DNA from: Lineus longissimus
Taxonomy: Eukaryota > Nemertea > Pilidiophora > Heteronemertea > Lineidae
DNA: 64,000 nucleotides
Assembly (NCBI RefSeq): GCF_910592395.1
Contig: NC_088322.1
Span: 1,488,001-1,552,000, forward strand
Reading direction: 5' to 3'
Below are positions 35,683 to 47,600 of the stretch, one piece after another; position 1 is the first letter of the stretch, and every line of letters begins with the position of its first letter. The notes under the pieces are model-generated. The model was not told the origin of the DNA. It made no database searches and saw only the letters and a list, made by a program, of their open reading frames with translations. Both the position numbers and the translations under genes were made by a program.

Positions 35683-37250
35683 TTAGAAAAAAAAATCACC
35701 GTCTTCCGGAAAAGCTGTTGAAGGTCGAAATTTGGCAAGCCAAATGTTAAGAAGCTTGGCTTTGAAGCGTATTCGAGAATCCTCTGCTGTCATTTTCCCC
35801 TGGAATGCGTCAAAATCGTCCATCAGTTCTTCATTCAAAACGTAATGCCCATTGACCTTTTCTAGTGTGATTCCTCTCGTCTGTGCATCTCTGGCCCACA
35901 GCACGCTCGCACCCGTTATGCCAAAGAGCCAGTGATTTTCTGCGACAGCATCCCATTCCGTTAAATTTTCACCCCTTTCCGCTCTTACAGCCTGTCTTAT
36001 TTCATCATCATCCAAAGGCCATTCGGCATCCAGAGGTAAAGTATTTGATGGGTCATCGGGTCCTTCATGGGGTTTTCCCATCGACACTGTTTGGGACTGC
36101 AAGTCTACGGAACCACGCACATTATCTGAGGTATTCTCGGTACTCTCAAGAACACTTTCGTTTGTAAATGCATCATTTGGGTCCAAGTGTGCAGCACCGA
36201 TACTGGGACTGTCTGCCTGATGCTGGGCTTCTTCAAGGCTCGTGTAATGTAGTTCAAAGAGGTGTCCTAGTAGGAGTCTTGGGCACTGAGCGGTTTCAGC
36301 AGAAGGGTGGATGGTAACAGGACGATCAGATACGCTCGAAATTACCACAATTTGCATTTTCAACATCTCTGAAGCAGCGCGCAGAAATAAGTGGTCTCCC
36401 CATGTACCTTGGCGGCTCATTCGACTCAGGTACACCTCCCAACTGTTGTCACCACTCACAAACGAGAATAATTCGGTGCCATCTGACATCCTTGGGTTGC
36501 GTCGTAAAAACTCTACGATGTTTAGTCTTAGCGTTCTCGGGTTAAAATCGTTTATGCCGACACGTTCCAACTGGTCGACGAGAGCTGCGAACATGCAGTT
36601 CCCATCGCCTTCAATTTCTCGTCTAACCTGGAGACCATGGTTGGTGATGGTTGCGAAGAATCGCTCTTGCATGCTATTTCTTGACTGGTGTTCCAATCTT
36701 GAGCATTCAATTGCTTGGTTGAGTTCAATGAATTCCAACATTGCCTCCACAGATGAGAAAGACGCTGTATTCTTTAAATACTCCTCGAATTGATATTCCT
36801 CTGTTGTCTTTGCAGTTCTCGGTCGGCGTTTCGCTTCTTCTTCACGCGTCATAGACGTGATATCGCTCACCGAAAACCATCCTTCATTTTCGGCATCATC
36901 TAAGATGTATTTTACCCTGTGACAGTACTTTTGTTTCCGAGCCTTTGTAACGACCCCCTCGACTGCCTTTGGTGCCTTCACCTTCTTTCCACTTTTCCGC
37001 TGTTCTGTACCTTGAATCCGCACCAACACTTTATCCCCAACTGCGTATACACTTGGAGGTGATTTGCCAAGCTTTTTGTTAACCATCTTCTGTACGTATT
37101 TCTTCGAAGTCTTTCTGACCTCTTCTCTAATTTCGGCAGCTGCTTTGAAAGCTTGAACATCATCCAGGGTTGCACTGTTGCACTGCCCATCGAAGAAAAT
37201 ATCACACGAGGACGAGGAATATTCGAACCTACCACCTTCGTTTTTTTCGG
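35683..37250 (-). CDS. OTU-like cysteine protease fused to an integrase C-terminal (GPY/F-like) segment, transposon-borne
   Basis: A 467-codon frame (37086-35683) opens upstream to about 37250. Residues 1-75 resemble the C-terminal barrel of Gypsy-type integrases (YAVGDKVLVRIQG ... GVVTKARKQKYCHRVKYIL). Residues about 151-284 are an OTU deubiquitinase-like fold: nucleophile motif EGDGNCMFAAL (Asp161, Cys164), WGDHLFLRAASEML, and the catalytic His in LFELHYTSL (His280). An acidic tail follows, ending GDFFF. OTU domains are reported in Ginger-type DNA transposons, and integrase core motifs lie just upstream (38746-38186). The OTU frame is intact although the integrase is broken, so it could be a recent insertion or be kept for its own sake. 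It acts presumably on ubiquitin-like tags; the substrate is unknown. Confidence 0.8.
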
Positions 37251-38185
37251 AGCATTAAGTCGTGATTTCTCGCTCAGGTGTTCAACTATCTTGGAAGCTC
37301 AACACAGAAATTTCACCAGAACCTCTTTACTGATTTGTCACATGAAAAAGGAGCAAGCAAAAATAAACCCGCTGGACGAAGAATGACTGCATCCCGCATC
37401 TAGGAATTATCTATAAAGGATAATCACCCCCATTTATTTTTCCTCCTCCTCCTCATTTTCGGCTTCGTCCTCGGTTGTTGTTCCATCGTCTTTCTTATTC
37501 TTTTCTTTACTGCCAGGCAACCAAGGCGCCCGGGCGAAGTACGACTGAAAAGGACACTATTTATCTGAAAAAAGGTACACATGAAAAGTCGTCAGGCAAT
37601 TTTCCATTGCTTTGTGGAACATGTACCTGACTTTTGTCTTCCCCAAAATATTTTCTGTCCCTCTAATCACAGACGAAAACTTTCATGTCCTACTAGGAAT
37701 TCCTTGGGGTATTAATTCAGAGGGGGGGGGGGGGGATCAGGAGGGGGCAAAATTTGATGGCGATCTCCTGGATATCTCCAAGTACTGTAGTCTCCTCGGA
37801 TCATAAAAACCTTTAGATGTGCACTTACTCTTAAAAGCTTCGTGCGGGGAGTTGTTATCCAGTCTTGCGTAGGATGGCAATCCTTCAACCCAATAATGAG
37901 CCTTGACCGTTTGCACAAATTGTGAAATGTCAAACGCGAGTTTCTCGTTTCACGTTCTTTGCACCTTTTCAACCTGAAAACAAAGAACATGATTATTATT
38001 GTCCGTTAAGATTTATTCACAATCGCGAATTTCATATCTGCGGGACCTATAATTTCATGGAGGAGTTCATGGGTTGCAGAAACAACAGGCGATAAATGTA
38101 AAGTGACGATTTGGATATAAATTTATTCACTGACAGTCGGACCTACCAGTGGAACTACATATGTCTCCAAGACCCTGAGTTAAAT
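37251..38185. other. Non-coding interval inside the Ginger-like element
   Basis: No integrase codons were recognised. It contains an AGAGG(G)n run at about 37721-37734 and a G run at 38196-38204. It could be an intron or a later insertion. Confidence 0.4.
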
Positions 38186-38760
38186 TCATTTTCCCGGGGG
38201 GGGGGATCCTTGCTCAGATTCATTGAAACAAATTCTAATCTGTCCTACTGAACTTGCATTTTTTAAACATTTAAGCGCTTTGAAACTAACCTTTCCTTGG
38301 GTCTGGGGATGATACGGCCGACCCGTGATGATTTTTACGTTTAACCTCTCTGCTAGTCTGCTAACCATCTTCTTGAGTTCTCCGCCGTTATCGCAATGGA
38401 TTATTTTGGGTCAGCCGTGTTCCATCTTTTCTCCGCCGTTATCGCAATGGATTATTTTGGGTCAGCCGTGTTCCATCTTTTCAGCCACCCTAGGCGACCC
38501 TTTGTCGCAAAGTGGCCTCAGCCAAAGATATCTTGAGAAGATGTCGAGCACTGAGAGAACGTAACAGTACTTCATGTCGTCTATTTCTACGGGCATGTTT
38601 AAGAAGTTCACAAGGTCCATTTGGATCCGGGCCATCACTGATTTTGCCAGAACAGGCCGAAGCGGAGCTTTGTTGGAGAAGAGAGGTTTTCGGCTCTGAC
38701 TCTCTTTCATGTTTGCAAAATATCGACGCACAAGCTTTTCTTCCATCGCACAGTATTGCC
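38186..38760 (-). pseudogene. Ginger/Gypsy-type integrase core, broken
   Basis: Minus-strand frames contain the integrase core start (IQMDLVNF ... YCYVLSVLDIFSRYLWLRPL, first Asp), the second Asp in IHCDNGGE, and RPYHPQTQGKV just before where the catalytic Glu should be. After GKV the reading is foreign (SFKALKC), so the Glu is missing. A 51-bp tandem duplication (about 38378-38480) repeats the DNGGE segment, each copy with an in-frame TGA. The matching C-terminal piece resumes with the OTU frame at about 37250; the 0.9 kb between looks inserted or intronic. Confidence 0.8.
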
Positions 38761-38779
38761 TGGATATAACGGCGGATAG

Positions 38780-39150
38780 TTTCTTGGCAGCGAGTCCTTT
38801 ATATTTTCACTGACCCAAGCATGTCAATGTGGCCATTGAGGGTATCATCAGCAACTCATTTTCTGCCATCGTATGTCCCAGGGCGATCCCTGAGATCGGA
38901 TAACCAAGAGTTGTTGGTGACTCCCAGGTATCGCCTTGAGACATTTGGTGGCAGAAGCTTTACAGTTTATGCCAGCAAATTATGGAACTCGCTGGACACT
39001 AACACCCGCAACAGCTCCACCGTCAGGCAGTTCAAAAGAAGATTAAAAACCAAACTATTTGAACAGTGTTTTTGTTAAGCGCAGCTGAGCAATTTTTCTA
39101 ATTGGATTTTGCGCTATATAAATGCTATTTGTATGTATGTATATATACTT
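38780..39150 (+). mobile_element. 5'-truncated LINE, 3' end
   Basis: A + frame at 38821-39078 carries the C-terminal signature of non-LTR retrotransposon ORF2 proteins (RSLRSDN, FGGRSFTVYASKLWNSL, FKRRLKTKLF). It is followed by TAAGCGCAGC, GCGCTATATAAATGC and a TGTATGTATG microsatellite tail, as in L2/CR1-type elements. Everything upstream of this end is missing; it abuts the broken integrase. Confidence 0.8.
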
Positions 39151-42071
39151 ACTAGTACCAATTTATGGGGTTTTTATATGAGACCTTAATATCTGGCAAT
39201 TTTTTAAAACCCAGTTATGTGGCATATATATATATGAATATATACTAGTAACGTCCACAGTGTGTATATGCCTCGGAGTTATGCAAGTGTCAAATATACC
39301 ACGTTTTGGACACTAACTATTTCACTGGCTGCTGTTCGAGACAGTGAATTGTGTAAGCCTACCTCTAAATATATTTCATTGTTTCCAAAATAGGAAAACC
39401 TCACCTTCTCAAGGCGCTGTAATTGTTGGGTGTCACCTACCACTTTTATTGATTAATCTGTAAAAATATTGTATTTGTATTCTGCACCATTTTCTCCTGT
39501 TGTATGTCTTCTTGTCTTATCTGTCTGCACTGTGTTTTCAACCGATATGAATGTATCTATAGGTCCAATAAACTTAATTTGAATTATGAATTTTTGAATT
39601 TTTTGTTGAGAACAGGAACCTCATGAGGAAATGCTATCTGTGACAAAAGACAAGTATAAAGACGGCCTAACTCTCCCCTCGGGTTCTTTCTACATTGAGC
39701 CACTTTGAACTGTATTACACGCCAAGACCCGACTGAATTTCGTTTTCCGACGATAAAGAAGAATATCCATAGGCCTGTTCAGCGCTCTTCAAGATTTTTG
39801 CAGTTAAGGCGTACCGATAAAATATATATACCCCAGTATCAAAATTGCCTCCTCACTGAAAACTCTTGGATATATAATATAATGTACCATGTATGTTTGC
39901 ACCCAAGGTTATGGTTAGGGTTACTGTTGGATTGTGATGTGCTGCCATCTGACTGAGATAGTAAGACTAATTAAACGTAAAAATTGTTTGGCTATGTTAC
40001 TCTAAGGCTATATATCATACTGGTACCATATAAATCTATATATCAAGCCTGCATAAACGTATGCCTCAAAATGATATAGCATGCCACTATCAAAACACAT
40101 CAACATATAGGCCATAATTATATATGGACTACAGTTTCCATCCGAACAATTTGTCTGGATATGAACTTATTTCTAGTCTGTTTGACCATAATGTGCTGCC
40201 ATCTGGCTGAGGACAGAGGTAGCTGAACTCAGTAACAAGTTTGCCTGAATGTGGACGTCACCCCAAGGTCCTGCGAGAGAACTCAATGTTTTTCCTCTCA
40301 AAGGGCGCAACCAAACAACTCAATAATAGCCATAGTCAAAATAAAAACCCAATAAGTTGGCTCCCTAATCAACAAAACTTGGGAGGAATGATACAGAGGT
40401 TATCACTCCAGGAAGGACAAAGAGTCCTGGTTATCAATCAGGAAAGTAATTCATCAATAATTATCATTCTTCTCTTTCACAGGAATTAGGGTGGTAAAAC
40501 AGTGGGCATGTGTTAGAAGTTGTTGGCCATGACATGACAGTAAAACTTCAGTGCATTTCATAAACATTGCCTCTAACACAGGTATGTCCCAGCCAGGTTT
40601 TCAGTAGGACATATGCGTGGGAGTTCTCAGGCTTTGGGGTCGAATCCCAAACAAGTGCACATGGTCTGGAATGGATCCCCTGCACTATTTGTTTCCAACA
40701 CCGCTTTCTATCTTCCATTGAGGCTATATTTATCATTGTACAGGACTGGACAAACTCTGGACACAAGAAATCAATGAACAGCATTTATTATCAAATTAAA
40801 GCTTTTACATGTATATCACGTACATGTAGATTGCATATCTGACATATCTTAAGCAAACAGGATTAAATCATCCTAATATCAAGCCTTTGAGGTGGCACTG
40901 TCTGTATTTAAGATGGCACTTGGCCCAATATTCTCAGGACAATCGATGGTCTTACTCCACTGACCAGCAGGACACTGCTACTTTAATTGGAAGCTGCGCA
41001 ACAAAATGATTGGTAATAGACTGGACGAAACCAGAGCACACAGTCGAATATTGAATCTCCAATATGATAAAATGAACACAACCTTTTTGGAGCGAGCAAC
41101 AGATGACAGGGCTTTCATAACCTGCTATGGACGTGATTTGAAAATGTGCACATGAAATTCAGAAGTACTTGCCAAGTAAGCTCTCATTAACTTCCTCACG
41201 TTGTAATCCAACAAATCAGGATAAAATTGACCCTTGCTTATCACAAATGTAATGACAAAACATCATCCACAAAATAATTCAGCAACATACTCTGTGCTTA
41301 TTAAACAAGCCTATTATAAACCAAGAACTATTTGTGTGCCTTTTTATGTGTTTTGGGTTTCAATAATTGTGAATTACATGTAAAGTTCTATGCAAAAAGT
41401 AAGATCAAATGGAATGAAACTGAACCCTATCTCCAAAACACTATCCTAAATAGAAAAAAAATTGACAAAATGCTAAAGGTTATGCACATTTCTTGGTTTA
41501 CAGTATTGTTATAATTACTCAAAAATAATGGAAGCATTTGGCTTTTTGTTGATGACGTATTAGGAGACCGGAGTATGCGACTTGCATACCATGTTTGAGA
41601 CACACCACATCATTAATGACGTAACCACACACATTAGGCCACGAACACATCACTTCTAGTGGCAAAGACAGGTAAGTGATACCAATACCAAAATTACTTA
41701 GGTAAGAAACACAGCTTTGTGTCAGGATTTCAATGTTTTTAAGTTCAATGTAAACAAAACCCATTAGAAGATATTCACAGCAGCAGCACCAAGTATGAGG
41801 GGGTGGGGGTCTAAAACCTGTGAAAGAATATTTTAGCAACTTACAGACACCTGGCGAAATTTGTAAACATGTTCTGCAAAAGAAATTTTCATGGAATACA
41901 TTATTTCCCACCAGAGAAATATGCCCCACAACAAAGGTTTCATTTTAAGAATACTCCACAACTTGATAGTAGAACAAGACGTTGGAACTTCCTTGATTGA
42001 GCTGAATGTGGATGTAACACACTTTAGATATACCTGGGGGGGGGGGGGGGGGGGGGGCTCAGTTAGCAAAT
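39151..42071. other. Intergenic stretch of 2.9 kb
   Basis: AT-rich, TATATA runs near 39220 and 39820, with a G run of about 21 near 42037-42057. Short frames only. It includes the 3' flank of the recombinase-like gene; no clear polyadenylation signal was identified by eye. Confidence 0.5.
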
Positions 42072-44674
42072 CTAATCTTTGTTATTGTCTGCTCTCATAG
42101 CCTCGGTGGACTTTGGCAAAACGACTTTCTGTTTTCCCGTCACCAGGTTGTTCATCTTTGTTCTTATCTGAGCTGGAGTCCTTGTTCCTCCAAGTTTTTC
42201 AGCAACAGCTGCTATTTCAGACCCTGGGGGATTCTTCTTTGCTTTTATGTATTTATCCATGTACCTGAACAATATGCCATTTTCTTCTTCAGACCATCTT
42301 GCTCTCTTAGTTTTGAACATGCCGTCGTCAGTGGAAACCATCTTTCTCTTTTGAGTGCCATACTTCTGATCATCTGCAACCCCAGTAGCTGAGCAGCTTG
42401 GTTGTGGTTCTCCATCAAATGGACTGCTTCCATCGACATCATCACAAGTAAGTTCCCTGCTCTCTAACTGGTCACCTCTTTCCAGCTGATCATTTATGGA
42501 AACCGGGGGAGGAAGTTCTTCAATGTTAATGGCATCAAGTTTCTTTCCCTGGAACTTATTGATGACACCATTCTCCATGGCAATCAAAACACGTGCAACC
42601 TTTGCTCGTTCAAGCACTGAGCTTTGCAATCTGTACACGTCAGTGTGGATGTTGACATTATGGCCCATGTGGTCTGCTACCATCTTCAATTCATTGGCGG
42701 ACATGTCAATTATTTGTGCAGTGGTGGCCATGTATTTCCTTAATCCCCTGGTTCGGATACTCGCTGGATTTCTGAGCATAGGGCATTTGCTCGTTACCAC
42801 TCGGATTGCTTCACAGCCATCTATGGGTGAATTAATTTCTCTCGGTCTTGAAAACACATATGGGCTGATGATCTTCCTCTTTTTTATCAAATACTCAATC
42901 TGTTCTACCATGTCTGGAGAAAGTAAGATGAAGACTTTGCGGAGTGACCTGGTACTCTTCCCCCTCACCTCTATCAGTGCCATTCTTTTTGCCAGGACTC
43001 TTTCACTGACATCAAGAGATGCTAGTATTTCTTCATTATCCTTCTCGCTCTTTCTCCCTAGGAAGTCACTCACTTTCAACTCTTCTACCTCGCTCACTCT
43101 GCGCTTATTAAACAAGACAATTCTTGTCAACACTAGCTGACTTAGCCATTTCAGATCATCATTAGATTGGTTTGTCCTCTGCATGGCTTTGCATATAACT
43201 GTGGAGAGCCAGTCTTTCAGCCTGACCAAATCCGTTGTAGAAGGAATATTTTCGGACTTATTGATCTTGAGCAACTTCTGTTTTCTCACACTAACAGAAG
43301 CTACATGATTATTCCAATGAGCTTCATATTCTTCCTTGAAGCATCTGGCTTCTCGCTGCATTTCCTCCGAGTCTTCTCTCATGCCCAAGCTAATCTTAAG
43401 AAGATTAGCCTGTTTGATGTAATGGCCGAGCACAATCGCAAGCTGTGGGGAACCACTATCTGCTGCAAGCTGCTTAACAGTTTTCACAACTAATTTGAAA
43501 TGTCTAGCACTTAAAAAGTAGGTTAATGGTTTCCGAAGAGCCCCCAATCCTTCATTAAGGGCTTTCAGTAGTCTGCCGAGAGATCGCACCTTTTGGCGAA
43601 TGTTCATGAGATCTTTTCTCCTCTGGTCTTCGATTTCACCCACTTTACTCAGAACAGATGCAGCAAATTCCCTTATCAAGGGATCATCAAAGCATATCTT
43701 CCTAATCCCTGGGTTAGATTTGGTTTCTTTCATGGCATTGATGAGATCATCAATCATTTCACTTTCTTCGTCAGTTGAAGATGTGCGCAGAAATGGTTCA
43801 AGCATGATTCTTGCATTTCGGAGACAGTTTGTTTCAGGTTGTTCTCCACGTGGTCTGATGGGACAGTTTTTCATATGAAGCCATAGAGAATCCTTCAAAA
43901 AGAAGCCCACGCAGTATTCACATGGCAAAAAATCGTGTGCTTTTCTGTCACGTTTTTCACTTGGCCGCCTGGAAACAACAAATTCTCCCTCACCCAATTC
44001 AATGCACTTTGCATTGTGCTTGAAGTTCCCCCTATTCTGCAAAAGAAGGAGGGCATTTTTTCTTTCAACAGATTTGACAGGAGCCATGAGTGCTGATTTT
44101 ACATCCGATTCATTGCAATGAACTGCAAGATAGTGAACTGAAATCTTTGATTGGTATCGCCTCTCGCAATAAAGGCAATAGTCACTTTTACTATAATTTC
44201 TCTTTTCACTTTTGCTATCGCTGTGCTGCGGAACAGTTATGTGTGCAAACTGCATTTTCACCTTGGCCTTAAGTGCCTCCCCAACATGATCTTTCGCAGC
44301 TTCATTTAAATCCATGTCTACACTGTCTGCACTATTTTCCAAGTCACTGCATTGTCTCTTTATATCGCTTTTACCATCTCTGTACCGTGGAACACTTTTC
44401 TTTGCCTTATGTTTCTCCCCATGATGATCATCAGCTTCGTTGCAGTCCATGGCTTCATCATCTGCACTATTTTCAATGATCACAGTATCAGATTCAGAGT
44501 CACCATCCGAGTCCGTTAAATCATCGTTCGGTCCCTGCTTATAATCAGGATCCTTTACAGAATCATCGTCATCATCATGTTCATCGTAACCAACTGTTGA
44601 ACCATCACTCTCTGTGGCATGTCCAGAATCCATTGAGGTTTCAACATCAGGTTCATTATCTTTATTCCAATTAG
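42072..44674 (-). CDS. Terminal exon: zinc-finger, tyrosine-recombinase-like and SANT/Myb-like protein
   Basis: An 867-codon open exon, acceptor TGTATTGCAG at 44675, phase 1 in, TAG at 42074-42072. Numbered from the Met at 44633: residues 1-110 very acidic; C2H2-like motif Cys153, Cys156, His167, His172; CCHC-like motif Cys238, Cys241, His253, Cys257; charged helical region 330-480; tyrosine-recombinase-like core 495-670 with Arg511/512 (NKRRVSEVEEL), Arg632 (RGLRKYMATT), His655/His658 (ADHMGH) and Tyr667 (HTDVYRL); acidic hinge 700-770; SANT/Myb-like 779-832 starting RARWSEEENG. Recombinases of this fold cut and rejoin DNA through the Tyr; the Arg/His/Tyr set appears kept, but activity is unproven. 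If the upstream exons are not used, the Met at 44633 could start an intronless protein. Confidence 0.85.
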
Positions 44675-47600
44675 CTGCAATACAGTGAAGAAGACAGATT
44701 AAAAGACAAGTGCAGAAAAATTACCCAATGAGGTGGAGAGTGATTGCTCAGGATGGGCAAATGAAATAGTTCATTTAGCTGAAATGGGAACCATTATAAT
44801 GCCATATTTGCCAGCAAAACTAACCAGCACAAAAATCCACCATTCATTATCAATCTCTGCTCACTTTTAACTCTTTTGCAAGCACAATGCTCTAACCTTC
44901 TGCTTAACCGCACCCGGTACACTTTCCAGGCATCCTCGGATCCGGGCCTTCTCAGGGAAGTTTTAGGTCAACACATGCACATAACATGTAAATACATGGA
45001 AGTGGAGATCATAATTGTGGGGCCTTAGCAGTTTATATATGTCCCACACCTGAACTATGCCCCAAATGTAAGTCTCTCTGTCAGGGGCCAAGGTTCAGCA
45101 ACCATAAAACAGTATCTCTACCCTTGAAATTGAATGTAAAACTAGATTGCCAGATACTCATCGTCCCAGAACCAGGTCATACACTGACTGACCATGTATC
45201 TTTGTAATGACAGCAGGTAGTGTGTGGACTCATTTTGCTCGATGATTAACTCCCTCTAGTCTACAGACACAGGATGCCCCTGGCCGAGTTCACCAATTAA
45301 TCGAAGTACCTGTTGCTTTCACATGATCACATGGTCATGAAAGCGGTGAAAACTACAACCAAGTTTCCATTGTTGGTGATTCATGCGGAAATAAATCAGA
45401 TGCTATCTATTCTCCTTTGAAAAGGTTTACACCACTGGCTAGGATTTAGTACTAGGAATGTCTCTGGTTAGGGTGAGACAGATCACTCAATAGTGCAAAA
45501 GCATTCTGATGGCAAAAAAGACTGAAGGCCACGGTGAACCTGCCACGGCAACAGAGAGGATGAGCAAACCATTCAGCGAATGTAAGGTGAGTTATGTGCA
45601 CGAGGGAATTGAGGAAATCTTGCTGGTAGACAATATCAAGTGGAATGAAATGGCCAGGGCCATTGTGCTCACCTCATGTGGAGGAAAGATGGATAAAGAG
45701 CATGGTATTGTGTCATGTAGTGTTAGGTTTGATGTAGGTCCAAGCAGTTACAATTTCCCCAAAATGGCCAATTTACAGTACATTCGACCTCTGTGACCTT
45801 GAAAAGTAGGTCAAATCAAAGAAGACCCGGGTGACACATTGAATGGTTGTTAGAATTAGATGTACCTATGATATAAAATTGGTGCCAATCGGGCAAGTCA
45901 TTACTAGGAATAATAGCATTTTGAAGAATTTAGGATTTGGCCCCCTCCCTGGAGGCCAAACGGCAAATCAGATCGCACCAAACTTCAGTACCTGAGATCA
46001 CCTGACCAAGGGGTACATGTGTACTTAATTTGTGATCAATAGTCATTGCAGTTAAGAAACGTGCCATAGTTACGGCCTGACGGCGAATTTACGCCATTTG
46101 ACCTCTGTGACCTTGACAAGAAGGTCAAATTAAAAACCTGTGTGACATATACTGTATGGTGGTTAGATATACCCATGATATCAAATTGGTGGCAATCGGG
46201 CAAGAAGTTAAGGAATAATCACATTTTTAAGGTTTTTGGATTTTGCCCCCTGGTGGTCAAGTGGTGAATCATATTGGACCAAACTTCGGTCCCTGAGATC
46301 ACCTGACTAAGGGGTAAATGTGTACCAAATTTGGTATCAATAGTCATTGCAGTTTAGAAACGTGCCATCGTTACATCCTAACGGCCAATTTACACACCAT
46401 TTGACCTCTGTGACCTTGAAAAGGAGGTCAAATCAAAAACCCGGAGGATATATGATGCACCTTTGCTAGAAGTACCTACCATATTTTTTTCAAAATTTCC
46501 CGACTACTATTAAGGGAGATATTGCATATTTTCACTTTTAACGTTTGGCCCCCTGGTGGCGAAACCATGAAACGAATCGGACCGAAACTTGGTCTCCAAG
46601 GTGTCATTACATAAGGGTACATGTGTACCAAGTTTCAACTCAATAGCTCTAACAGTTACGAAACGTGCCCTGCTAACGGACGACGGACGACGACGACGAC
46701 GACGACGGACGACGGACGCCACGGTATGGGATAATCTCACCTCTGCTAAGAGGTGAGCTAATGAATGGATGGAATGGGGTAACCAACCCATTAAAACCAC
46801 TGTCCAGCTCTTGATCGTGGATGAATAGAAATGACAACCTCAACAATGCCCTAGACACGAATTGGAATACATCTTTGAGAGAGAACCCACAATTGTTATA
46901 ACAACAGATGTATCCATCAGGGGAGATGACACAGCATGGGGTGGAATAGTCTGGAAAGAAGGCAATACCGTTTTTCAGAAGGTTAAGTGCTACAAGACAC
47001 CCTAGTCTGGTTGTCACGTAACACGAAGTTATATGAAATGTCCAGGGGACATTGTGCTCACCTGGGAATGATTAAGTGGGAGACAGTATTCAAGGCCTAC
47101 ACCCCCTAAAATTCAAGGTAGAATGTAACCATGACAACACAAATTGGAATCAAGATTAATTGGCGATGATTTTTTGTATGTCAAGTCATGTTGTTATGAG
47201 ACATCCACACACCAAGTTTCAACTTCCTAGGCTCAAAGGTAAGCAAGCGTGCCACCATCATTGTTGACGGACGACGATGATGCCGACAGACTGCTGTGTA
47301 CATAGCCACTTCGAACAAAAATACCTGTAGACCTAATGGAATGTCCAATTAACTTCTAAGTAAACAAAGGGCTAGCCCAGGAGGCGAGATCAAAATTTTG
47401 TGGCCAATTGTCTTTTCTCTGATACATACTGGTAGGCCTATGGATATAATATATCATTTAAGTGCTGGCCGATGGCATGATGGAAAAATCTAGAAGGTTG
47501 GAGAAGAAAGCAGAGTAGAGATGTGCTTGCTTCATGTCTAATAGTCTTGCTGATGAGCGAGCACCCATCGCAAGTGCAAGAGTTGATGTAGGCACATGGC

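Noticed and set aside
45509-45796. 95-codon + frame as a gene
   Set aside because: It overlaps the start of the interspersed GGCCAGGGCCATTGTGCTCACC element and has no domain.
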